A stretch of 15,159 bases of DNA from JBFISM01 sp041608535 (GTDB lineage: Bacteria > Actinomycetota > Acidimicrobiia > Spongiisociales > UBA5794). Position numbers and translations under genes: made by a program. Position 1 is the stretch's first letter. Each line of letters opens with the position of its first letter. Under the pieces are notes generated by a model. The model saw only the letters and a program-made list of their open reading frames with translations, searched no databases and had not been told where the DNA came from. This document shows positions 6,874-13,657 of this stretch, piece after piece. The stretch lies in assembly GCA_041608535.1 (NCBI GenBank), contig JBFISM010000091.1:1-15159 (forward strand), written 5' to 3'.

Positions 6874-8238
6874 TCAGTCCGCCGGCTGCGCCGCCTCGAC
6901 GGGGAGCTCGAAGCCGACCCGCGCTCCCCCGAGGCGGGACTTGCCGGCAAACACCCGCCCTCCGTGGGCGGCGACGATCTTGCTGACGATGGCGAGCCCG
7001 AGACCGGACCCGGGTTTCGTGCGAGCCGCGTCGCTGCGATAGAACCGATCGAAGACGCGCGATTCGTCCCCAGGGGGAATCCCCGGCCCCGCATCTTCCA
7101 CCGCAACGAGACCCTTGCCGACGATCGCCTCGATGGCGACACCCGGCGGACTCCACTTGAGGGCATTGTCGAGCAGGTTGCCCACGGCCCGCTCTAGTTC
7201 TGCAATTCGTCCCACCACGGTCGCTGTCTCTCCCGTCACCGTGATCTCGTGGTCCGACCGGCGGCGAAACCGCTCGGCGACCCGCTCCACCAGCTCGCGC
7301 AGATCGACCTCGACCGACGCTTCGGTCACCGCGGCCGGATCGGCCGCCAGCTCGACCAGTTCTGCAGTGAGCGTGCTGAGCTCACGAAGCTCGTCCGTAG
7401 CGGCGGCAAGCAGCTCGCGCCGTGCGCTCTCGCTGAGCTCGTGCCCACGAGCGAGCACGTCGATGTTGGTGCGCAGTGCCGTCAGCGGTGTGCGCAGCTC
7501 GTGCCCGGCATCCCGCACCAGAAGCTGCTGTTCCTGTTGGGACGACTGGAGCGCATCGAGCATCTCGTTGAAGCGTTCCGCCAAACGACCCACTTCGTCG
7601 TTGCGCTCCACGGCGATGCGAGCACCGAACTCTCGGGTCTCCGTGACGTGCTCCACGGTCTCGGTGAGCTCGTCGACGGGACGGAGTGCCGAGCGAGCGA
7701 CGAGGAGTCCGGCGAGGGCAGCCAGAGCGACGCCGATTCCCCCGGCAATGCTGAGCGTGCGTCCGATCCTGGCGGTCGTGGCATTGAACTCGTCGAGGGA
7801 CCGAGCGACTTGGATCGCACCACCACGCACCGGGACGGTGAGCAAGCGGTAGTCCTCCTCACCGGTCTCCACGGTACGCACCGTCTGCGGCGCCTCGCCC
7901 TGAGCGATGGTGACGTCGGTTCGATCGATGGGAAGTGGCTGGTCGGGGGGGAACACCCGCCCATCCTCGAGAATGAGTTGAAAGGTCTCATCTGATGCCC
8001 CCCGACCAAACGGGTTGTTGGGCCCAAAGCGGTCCCGACCCCTGCCCCCGGAGCCAAACTGCCCGGTGGCAACAAGGTCGTCGATGCGTCCGATGAGATT
8101 GGCCCGCTGCCGCAGCGTGACATCGATCTGAGCGAGGAACTCCCGCTCGGCGATGCGCTGGGCCCCCACCGCAGCAACGACGATGGCGACGGCAACCGTC
8201 AGCGCCGCCAGCAAGGCGAGCCGGGTGCGCAGCTTCAT
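6874..8238 (-). CDS. Two-component sensor histidine kinase (HAMP, HisKA, HATPase)
   Basis: This 454-residue membrane kinase has transmembrane segment 1 at about 8-28, an extracytoplasmic sensor region at 29-160 with a Gly/Arg/Asn-rich stretch near 62-80, segment 2 at about 161-182, HAMP at about 183-236, a HisKA helix pair with the phospho-accepting His246 in G-H-E-L-R-T-P-L, and the ATP-binding domain. The latter shows the N-box N-L-L-D-N (354-358), the G1 box D-A-G-P-G (382-386), the F-box V-F-D-R-F-Y, and the G2 box G-S-G-L-G-L (410-415). All catalytic motifs are intact. The architecture matches actinobacterial MprB-like envelope-stress kinases, though the signal cannot be inferred. ATG at 8238 has GAGG about six bases upstream. 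It follows its response regulator by 13 bases, so the pair is co-transcribed. Confidence 0.95.
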   Translation of the reverse strand: MKLRTRLALLAALTVAVAIVVAAVGAQRIAEREFLAQIDVTLRQRANLIGRIDDLVATGQFGSGGRGRDRFGPNNPFGRGASDETFQLILEDGRVFPPDQPLPIDRTDVTIAQGEAPQTVRTVETGEEDYRLLTVPVRGGAIQVARSLDEFNATTARIGRTLSIAGGIGVALAALAGLLVARSALRPVDELTETVEHVTETREFGARIAVERNDEVGRLAERFNEMLDALQSSQQEQQLLVRDAGHELRTPLTALRTNIDVLARGHELSESARRELLAAATDELRELSTLTAELVELAADPAAVTEASVEVDLRELVERVAERFRRRSDHEITVTGETATVVGRIAELERAVGNLLDNALKWSPPGVAIEAIVGKGLVAVEDAGPGIPPGDESRVFDRFYRSDAARTKPGSGLGLAIVSKIVAAHGGRVFAGKSRLGGARVGFELPVEAAQPAD

Positions 8239-8251
8239 CCACAGCCTCGCT

Positions 8252-8935
8252 TCAGCTCGGCTTCAGCACGTAGCCGACGCCACGTACGGTTTGGATGAGG
8301 CGATCCTTCCCTGCGAATTCCGTCTTGCGGCGCAGGTACCCGATGTAGACGTCCAGGGAGTTCGACGAAGTCTCGAAGTCGTAACCCCAGATCCGTTCGT
8401 AGATCACCGAGCGGTTGAGCACGATGCCGGCGTTCTCCATCAGCAGTGTCAGCAGATCGAACTCGGTCTTGGTGAGCTGGATCGGCTCACCGTCGCGCCG
8501 GGCTTCTCTCGTGTCCGGGTTCAACTCGAGACCGTCGACGACGAGCGCAGCTCCACCGCCCACGCTTCGCCGGAGCAGCGCCCGCAGCCTCGCCAGCAGC
8601 TCCTCGAGGGCAAACGGCTTCACCAGATAGTCGTCTGCTCCGGCATCGAGCCCGGCCACTCGATCCGACACGGTCTCGCGCGCCGTCAGCATCAGGATGG
8701 GCACGCTGATGCCCCGATTGCGTATGCGACGCGCCGCCTCGAGACCGTCGACGAGGGGCATCATCACGTCGAGGATCACGGCATCCGGTTTGTCGTTCAG
8801 CACCGCGGCCAGACCCTCGGACCCGTCTCGTGCAGTCAACACGTCGTACCCCTCGAACCGCAGGGCGCGCGCGACGGCCTCCCGCACCGACCGATCGTCT
8901 TCGACGATCAGCACCTTGGCGGCGGCTCCATTCAT
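8252..8935 (-). CDS. OmpR-family two-component response regulator
   Basis: This 227-residue DNA-binding regulator is the partner of the adjacent kinase. The receiver domain (about 7-120) has the acidic pair Asp13-Asp14, phospho-acceptor Asp56 in I-L-D-V-M-M-P, Thr84, and Lys106 in L-V-K-P-F. The C-terminal winged helix (about 130-225) includes L-T-K-T-E-F-D-L-L, R-S-V-I-Y-E-R-I-W-G, and the recognition-helix region S-N-S-L-D-V-Y-I-G-Y-L-R-R-K. The length and motifs are standard for the OmpR/MprA group. The ATG at 8935 is preceded by GAGGAG about five bases upstream. It is the first gene of the operon, so autoregulation from the adjoining 612-base interval is plausible. Other targets could include the divergent RND transporter at 9548. 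Confidence 0.95.
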   Translation of the reverse strand: MNGAAAKVLIVEDDRSVREAVARALRFEGYDVLTARDGSEGLAAVLNDKPDAVILDVMMPLVDGLEAARRIRNRGISVPILMLTARETVSDRVAGLDAGADDYLVKPFALEELLARLRALLRRSVGGGAALVVDGLELNPDTREARRDGEPIQLTKTEFDLLTLLMENAGIVLNRSVIYERIWGYDFETSSNSLDVYIGYLRRKTEFAGKDRLIQTVRGVGYVLKPS

Positions 8936-9078
8936 TCCTGCTCCTCGTGGTCGGCTGTGGATGATGCGAGCGACCCATGTTGGTCGAGGCTGGACGCCCC
9001 GTTGCCGCAGCGGCGAGTCGAGAAACCCTCCATGTGATGCGGAGAGGGTTCCTCATCAACATGAGAATCCAATGAATG

Positions 9079-9157
9079 CATGGTTATAAACCCATGAGCC
9101 ACAAGGCTTTTTGCCCCTCTTTGTCGAAATTCGAGAAAAAACTCAAAAAATCGAGAA
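9079..9157. promoter_or_regulatory. AT-rich island with short inverted and direct repeats
   Basis: This patch contrasts sharply with the GC-rich surroundings. It contains CATGG (9079-9083) and CCATG (9092-9096) around a TTATAA core, the near-palindrome TCGAAATTCGA (9124-9134), and two copies of TCGAGAA starting at 9131 and 9151, exactly 20 bases apart and separated by A-runs. Two half-sites on the same helix face, near the start of a response-regulator operon, fit an OmpR-type binding site, or A-tract bent promoter DNA. This is inferred from position and spacing only. Confidence 0.4.
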
Positions 9158-9194
9158 CTCACGAGCCGCGAGCGGCAAACAAGGGGATGTAGGT

Positions 9195-9232
9195 GCATCG
9201 GGGGCCGTCCCATTCCCCCAGCTTCCCGATGC
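9195..9232. repeat. Inverted repeat GCATCGGG / CCCGATGC
   Basis: Perfect 8-bp arms, GCATCGGG (9195-9202) and CCCGATGC (9225-9232), are separated by 22 bases. It lies directly before the longer 12-bp repeat at 9241 and is the first of a series of potential stem-loops in the gap. Function is unknown. Confidence 0.55.
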
Positions 9233-9240
9233 TTGTGTGG

Positions 9241-9284
9241 TGCGGTCAGGCATCCCTCCACGATCTGCACGTTGCCTGACCGCA
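9241..9284. repeat. Perfect 12-bp inverted repeat
   Basis: TGCGGTCAGGCA (9241-9252) and TGCCTGACCGCA (9273-9284) are exact reverse complements separated by 20 bases. In RNA this would form a stable stem with a large loop; in DNA the arm centres are 32 bp apart, about three helical turns, which would suit a dimeric regulator. It could equally be a terminator or part of a dispersed palindromic repeat. The repeat is certain; the role is not. Confidence 0.65.
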
Positions 9285-9315
9285 TCCACGCTTCCGTGAG
9301 TCGGCTTCGCATCGC

Positions 9316-9389
9316 TCTCCCACTCCCCCAGGGAGAACGGTGCGGAACCACACCACGAGCCGTCTTCCCTCCCCCCCGGGGGAGACGGC
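9316..9389. repeat. Tandem GC-rich palindromes, probable dispersed intergenic repeat
   Basis: Two adjoining stem-loops are visible. The first is TCTCCC (9316-9321) with GGGAGA (9331-9336). The second is GCCGTCT (9359-9365) with AGACGGC (9383-9389), whose interior CCCCC/GGGGG tract can also pair. The two units resemble each other (a C-rich tract followed by a purine-rich tract), suggesting related copies. In frame they read as the Pro/Gly/Arg pattern typical of intergenic palindromic repeats that generate false ORFs in many genomes. A genome-wide copy count would settle this. Confidence 0.45.
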
Positions 9390-9511
9390 ACGTCTCGACT
9401 ACCCCGAGATCTCCCTGATGACCCCCCGAGACGCTCAGGGTCTGCGCCGGGGCATACCCCATAGGCCGGCCCAACAGGCTCCCGCAGCATGACAGATGGA
9501 GAAAGCAAGAC

Positions 9512-9541
9512 GCCGTCAGGGGACGGCCGCTCATCGGGAGG
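9512..9541 (+). promoter_or_regulatory. Stem-loop and ribosome-binding site before the RND gene
   Basis: GCCGTC (9512-9517), loop AGGG, and GACGGC (9522-9527) form a compact perfect 6-bp hairpin ending eight bases before the ribosome site GGGAG (about 9536-9540). The RND start ATG follows at 9548. The ribosome site decides the start of the RND gene. The hairpin may influence translation initiation, but this is inference from position. Confidence 0.5.
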
Positions 9542-9547
9542 CTCCGA

Positions 9548-12265
9548 ATGTCACCTCTGCATCGCTTCTACGAGTTCGTCAACCGTCACGCCATCGCGGC
9601 CACGATCGCGGTGATCGCAACCGCGCTCGTACTCGGTTTCGTCGGGCCCCAGGTGGCCAACACCGACGACCCGAATTTCGATCCCACCACCAAGGTCTTC
9701 CAGCTTGCGGATACGGCCGCCGAACGGCTCGACGGGTCATCCACCGTGGAGTCTGCGTTCTTCATCGTCGAGTCCGAGGACGGCACCGACGTGCTCACCG
9801 CCGATGCGTTGCGCGAATGGCAGGCAGCGGTGCAGCGCGTAGTCGCCGAGCCGGCGAACCAGGCTCACCTCATCGCCGGGTACGACGACGACTTGGCTGC
9901 CGCTCTACCCGGTATCTTCTCGATCGCCGACATCGTGGAAGGCCGGCTCGAGGGTGGGCTTGTGCAAGCCGACGATGCCGCAATCAAAGCCGTGGTAGGC
10001 GAGCTGATCGCCCAGAACCCGGCGACTCGCCAGCAGCTCTCCGAGCACGCCGCCGAAGGACCCGACGGCTGGACGTCACCAGCCTTTGCCGCTTCGGTCG
10101 TCTACGACGAGGCAACGTTCCCCACGTACGCGGATTCGGAGCTGTGGCTGCGTGAGGTTCAGGACCAGCTCGGGGACGGCGCCGTGCACATCGCACCGGT
10201 CGGTGTGGCCATCGATTTCGACACGTCCTTCGACGAGGCCATCAACGCCTCCGCTCCTTTCATCTTCCTCGCCGTTGCTCTGATCGTGCTTCTCGTCGCC
10301 ATCGTCCACCGCAGCTATTGGTCGGCGATGCTGGTGGGGGCCGGGCTCGGTCTGACCGTTCTCGCTTACGGCGGAATCGCGAGCCTCATCGGGTTGAAGA
10401 TGGGCTCGCTGATGCTGGTGTTCATCGTGCCGATCGCAACCATCAGCTTCGGAGTCGACTTCTACATCCACGGTGTCGGCCGCGTGCGAGAGGTGCAGGT
10501 CGACGGTGTTCCCTCCGGTCGAGCATATCCGGCCGGGATGACGGCGGTGTTCACGGCAATGCTGCTTGCGGTGCTGTCTTCGATGGCGGCTTTCCTGGCG
10601 AACGCCTCGTCGGGCACGGAGGCCATCGTCGAGTTTGGCGTCGGCGCCGCCATCGCCCTCGCCGCTGCCTATCTGATCCTGGGCCAGCTCGCTCCCAGAG
10701 TGCTGCTCGGCATCGAGGGGTGGATCGGCGAATCGCCCGCGCCCGGCCGGTGGCGCTACCTCTACCGAGCCGCCATCGTCCCCGCCGTGGTGGTCGCCGG
10801 CCTGGCCGTCACGCTGGCCGCAGTGATGCCCGAGGTGGGTGTCGTCGCCGTTGCCGCATCCGTCATCCTCTTGCTCGTCGTGCCGGTGCTCCTCACCCGG
10901 CGGCGCAACCGGAAGGCAGTGGCAGCCGGTCGGCCCACCACCACCGGAATCGCCGGAGCCGCCCATGGTCTCGCCGCTGCCGGCTCGCTCGTCGCCACCC
11001 TGGCGCGACGCCGTGCGGTGACGCTGCCGGGGGTCGTGCTCATCGGGATCGGCAGCCTGGTGCTGGCGCTGCGAGCTGAATCCGGTTTCGAGCTGGTCGA
11101 CTTCCTCCCCGCCGACTCCAATCCGGTCGAGTCGATCGCTGTCGCCGATGAGCACTTCGGTGGCAACGGGCAGGGCGGCTCGCTCATCTACATCGAGGGC
11201 GACCTCAGCGAGCCCGACACCCTCGCCGCCCTCGACGCTGCGGTGGCGTCGTTGCGGGAGACCGATGCCGAGGTGGGACGGACAGCGACCGGAGAGCTCA
11301 TCACCGATCCGCATGCCGGAGGCCTCGTCCGGGCCGCCGCCGCGTCACCCGACGTCGTTGCCCGCCTCGCCGCCGCCGGCACGCCACTCACCGACAGCGA
11401 CGGGGATGGTCTGCCCGACACTGCGGCCCAGGTCCAAGCGGTCTTCGACGACCTCACAGTCCATGGTCTCAGCACCCCGGATGGCGAGCAGATCTACTCG
11501 GCTGCGGACATTCCGGAGCTGCTTGCCAACGACGGTCCGGGCGTTCACGCCACTGCGATCACGGTCCGCGTCGGATCGTTCACCGATGGCGACGTCATCG
11601 GGCAGGTCCGAGCCGCGCTCGAGTCGACCGCCGACGAGCTGACCGACGCTGCCCCGGCGCTCACCACCGTGGGGGTGACCGGCGAGGTGATCACCCAGTT
11701 CGAGAGCTTGGAGGCGTTCCGCGACTCCATGCTGCTGTCGCTCCCCATCGCCGTCCTGCTCACGCTGCTGCTGGCCGCAGCCGTGCTGCGGTCGTTCCGG
11801 TATGCGGTGGCGTCCGTCGTCCCCGTCGGCTTTGTGGTCGCCGGTGTGTACGCATTCATGACGATCGCCGACTATCGCATAAACGTCGTGACGGCCACCA
11901 TCGCCGCCATCGCAGTCGGCGTGGGGATCGACTTCTCAACCCACTTCACCGTGCGCTTCCGGGAGGAGCTCGGCCGCAATGGCAGGCGAATCGAGGCGCT
12001 GCGTCAGGCCGGTGCCGGGACCGGAGGGGCCTTGGTGTTGTCGGCGCTCAGCTCGGTGCTCGGGTTCCTCGTGATGGCTCTGGCGCCGACTCCCATCTTC
12101 GCCACGTTCGGAATGCTGACCGCTGTCATGATCGCCCTGGCACTTGCGGCGGCCCTGGTGGTGCTCCCAAGTGTTCTGCTGTTGGTGGCACCCTCGCAAC
12201 CAACATCACCGCTCCTCCACAGCGAGAAGCAAGAGACACCCGAGCTGGTTCTCGCCGGCTTCTGA
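9548..12265 (+). CDS. RND/MMPL-family membrane transporter
   Basis: This 905-residue protein has the duplicated layout of RND exporters of the MMPL/hydrophobe group: one membrane helix (about 15-33), a large extracytoplasmic domain (about 34-235), a helix bundle (about 236-385), further hydrophobic segments at about 405-450 and 490-510, a second extracytoplasmic domain (about 511-725), and a final bundle (about 728-885). Each bundle has the conserved Gly-x-Asp-Phe element expected near the proton pathway: G-V-D-F with Asp304 and G-I-D-F with Asp795. The second external domain carries D-S-D-G-D-G-L-P-D (616-624), an EF-hand or thrombospondin-3-like calcium loop. Such proteins move lipids or other hydrophobic molecules across the membrane; the cargo here is unknown. 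ATG 9548 has a good SD. It diverges from the two-component operon, which may regulate it. Confidence 0.9.
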   Translation: MSPLHRFYEFVNRHAIAATIAVIATALVLGFVGPQVANTDDPNFDPTTKVFQLADTAAERLDGSSTVESAFFIVESEDGTDVLTADALREWQAAVQRVVAEPANQAHLIAGYDDDLAAALPGIFSIADIVEGRLEGGLVQADDAAIKAVVGELIAQNPATRQQLSEHAAEGPDGWTSPAFAASVVYDEATFPTYADSELWLREVQDQLGDGAVHIAPVGVAIDFDTSFDEAINASAPFIFLAVALIVLLVAIVHRSYWSAMLVGAGLGLTVLAYGGIASLIGLKMGSLMLVFIVPIATISFGVDFYIHGVGRVREVQVDGVPSGRAYPAGMTAVFTAMLLAVLSSMAAFLANASSGTEAIVEFGVGAAIALAAAYLILGQLAPRVLLGIEGWIGESPAPGRWRYLYRAAIVPAVVVAGLAVTLAAVMPEVGVVAVAASVILLLVVPVLLTRRRNRKAVAAGRPTTTGIAGAAHGLAAAGSLVATLARRRAVTLPGVVLIGIGSLVLALRAESGFELVDFLPADSNPVESIAVADEHFGGNGQGGSLIYIEGDLSEPDTLAALDAAVASLRETDAEVGRTATGELITDPHAGGLVRAAAASPDVVARLAAAGTPLTDSDGDGLPDTAAQVQAVFDDLTVHGLSTPDGEQIYSAADIPELLANDGPGVHATAITVRVGSFTDGDVIGQVRAALESTADELTDAAPALTTVGVTGEVITQFESLEAFRDSMLLSLPIAVLLTLLLAAAVLRSFRYAVASVVPVGFVVAGVYAFMTIADYRINVVTATIAAIAVGVGIDFSTHFTVRFREELGRNGRRIEALRQAGAGTGGALVLSALSSVLGFLVMALAPTPIFATFGMLTAVMIALALAAALVVLPSVLLLVAPSQPTSPLLHSEKQETPELVLAGF

Positions 12266-12280
12266 CCCGCCGGGACCCAG

Positions 12281-12316
12281 TGCGACCCGAGCCTCCGCCC
12301 CGGGGCTCGGGTCGCA
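12281..12316 (+). terminator. Strong hairpin terminator after the RND gene
   Basis: A perfect 13-bp stem, TGCGACCCGAGCC (12281-12293) and GGCTCGGGTCGCA (12304-12316), has a 10-base loop and starts 16 bases after the RND stop codon. There is no T-run, as with the other hairpins in this window. It lies 43 bases before the M20 start and probably separates the two genes transcriptionally. Confidence 0.75.
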
Positions 12317-12358
12317 AGGAACCGTTCGTGTGGGCTCCGGCCGGAGACCTACGCTGCC

Positions 12359-13615
12359 GTGGTGAATCCGACCGCACGCACGATCGCCGCCATAGACCAC
12401 GACGGCTTGCTGGCCACACTCACGGCGCTCGTGGAGATTCCCAGCCTCGGTGACGAGGCCGGCGAGATCGAGGTGCAGCAGGCGGTCGCCGACCTGCTGG
12501 CGAGCTGGGGATGCGAGGTCGACCTGTGGGAGATCGATCTCGCAAGCCTTGCCGAACATCCGGCCTTCTCTGCCGAGTTCGCCAGGCATCGAGCTCTCGG
12601 TGTGGTCGGCGAGTACGGCGGCGACGGACCCATCCTCGTTCTCAACGGACACACCGATGTCGTCCCCGCCGGTGACCCCGCCAACTGGACCGTCGATCCG
12701 TGGCGGGCGACCGTTGCAGACGGCAAGGTCTTCGGTCGGGGCACCGTCGACATGAAGGGTGGGCTGTGCTGCGGCCTGTACGCAATCAAGGCGGCCATCG
12801 ATTCCGGTGTGCCGCTGGCCGGGAAGGTGAAGCTTCAAGCCGTCATCGGCGAGGAGGACGGCGGGACGGGCACGCTGGCATCCGTGCTGCGCGGCCATAC
12901 CGGCGACGGAGCGATCATCATGGAGCCCACCGGGCTGCAGGTGGTCGTGGCGCAAGCCGGGTGCTTCAACTTCCGGGTCAGCGTCCCCGGCCGAGCGGCC
13001 CACGGCGCCATCCGCCACGAGGGCGTCGACCCGATCGAGAAGTTCCTGCCGATCTACGAGGCGATCCTGGCCTTCGAGCGGGAGCGCAACACCGGGCCCC
13101 ACGATCCGCTGTTCGCCGGCTACTCGGCTCCGTTTCCCATCGCGGTGGGGACACTCCGGGCGGGGGTGTGGGCCTCCACGGTGGCCGAGGAGGTGGTGTT
13201 CGAGGGTCGGTATGGAATCAAATTGGACGAGGATCTCGGGGCGGCCCGGGCGGCCTTCGAGGCGATGATCGCATCAGCCGCACACAACGACCCGTGGCTC
13301 GCCGAGCACCCGCCGGTGGTGACCTGGTGGGGTGGTCAATTCGACCCCGCCGCGACCCCGACGGATGCACGAATCGTCGAGGTGACCTCCAAGGCTGCCA
13401 CGGCCGCCGCCGGCTCCCGACCCGAGGTGCACGGGGTGCCGTTCGGAGCGGACATGCGGCTGCTCACCAACGTCGGTGACACCCCGACGGTGATGTACGG
13501 TCCCGGTGACGTGCGTCGCGCCCACTACGCCGACGAATTCGTCCCGATCGACGAACTGCGCACCTGCACCGAAGCGCTGGTGAGAAGCATCCTCGACTTC
13601 TGTGGAGCCGAGTGA
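12359..13615 (+). CDS. M20-family metallopeptidase / deacylase (ArgE/DapE-like)
   Basis: This 418-residue, probably cytosolic, zinc hydrolase is of the M20 group, which cleaves acyl or peptide bonds in small molecules (acetylornithine, succinyl-diaminopimelate, dipeptides). The expected metal ligands are all visible: His98 in N-G-H-T-D-V-V-P, bridging Asp131 in G-T-V-D-M-K-G-G, catalytic Glu165 beside Glu166 in G-E-E-D-G, Glu189 in M-E-P-T, and a C-terminal His389 in A-H-Y-A-D-E. The inserted dimerisation domain (about 195-310) includes His215 in A-A-H-G-A. Length is normal. The reading starts with tandem GTG codons (12359 or 12362); GGAGA lies about twelve bases upstream, a little far. It follows a strong terminator and faces a polar amino acid ABC importer, so its substrate may be an amino acid derivative, but specificity cannot be fixed. 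Confidence 0.9.
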   Translation: MVNPTARTIAAIDHDGLLATLTALVEIPSLGDEAGEIEVQQAVADLLASWGCEVDLWEIDLASLAEHPAFSAEFARHRALGVVGEYGGDGPILVLNGHTDVVPAGDPANWTVDPWRATVADGKVFGRGTVDMKGGLCCGLYAIKAAIDSGVPLAGKVKLQAVIGEEDGGTGTLASVLRGHTGDGAIIMEPTGLQVVVAQAGCFNFRVSVPGRAAHGAIRHEGVDPIEKFLPIYEAILAFERERNTGPHDPLFAGYSAPFPIAVGTLRAGVWASTVAEEVVFEGRYGIKLDEDLGAARAAFEAMIASAAHNDPWLAEHPPVVTWWGGQFDPAATPTDARIVEVTSKAATAAAGSRPEVHGVPFGADMRLLTNVGDTPTVMYGPGDVRRAHYADEFVPIDELRTCTEALVRSILDFCGAE

Positions 13616-13635
13616 GGCCGTGAGTCCACGGTCTC
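13614..13635. terminator. Convergent hairpin between M20 gene and amino acid ABC operon
   Basis: GAGGCCGTG (13614-13622), loop AGTC, and CACGGTCTC (13627-13635) form a 9-bp stem with one G-T wobble. It overlaps the last bases of the M20 stop codon and lies 22 bases beyond the stop of the convergent ATPase gene, so it could serve both directions. Confidence 0.55.
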
Positions 13636-13657
13636 GCCGGCCGAGAGAGCGCGCCGT

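Larger units (their letters stand above)
8936..9547. other. 612-base intergenic interval with repeats and hairpins, no convincing gene
   Basis: This gap lies between the divergent response-regulator and RND transporter genes. Open frames cross it on both strands, but they lack recognisable domains and plausible ribosome sites, so I do not call genes. Nearest the regulator (9024-9050) is an inverted repeat, AACCCTC and GAGGGTT, with a 13-base loop. An AT-rich island with short repeats follows (about 9061-9157), then a GC-rich half with successive inverted repeats (9195-9232, 9241-9284, 9316-9389). The spurious translation of 9233-9418 contains L-P-L-P-Q-G-E-R and P-P-P-R-G-R, a look often produced by dispersed intergenic palindromic repeats. 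Both operon promoters should lie here, but I cannot place a confident -35/-10 pair. Confidence 0.7.

Noticed and set aside
6874..8935. Possible orphan or degenerate kinase
   Set aside because: All kinase boxes, the phospho-accepting His246 and the receiver Asp56 are present and the genes are adjacent, so this is an ordinary complete pair.
9241..9284. Possible transposon end or CRISPR repeat
   Set aside because: No transposase, target duplication or regularly spaced repeat copies are visible; only one inverted pair is present.
8932..9534. Minus-strand 200-codon open frame filling the intergenic interval
   Set aside because: It overlaps the regulator's start, has no recognisable domain or convincing ribosome site, and its composition matches repeat-derived translation; long stop-free frames are expected by chance in GC-rich DNA.
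10076..11314. Long minus-strand frame (412 codons) opposite the RND transporter
   Set aside because: It is highly charged, His/Arg/Gly-rich with no domain, and lies wholly within a gene with conserved RND motifs; a typical high-GC shadow.
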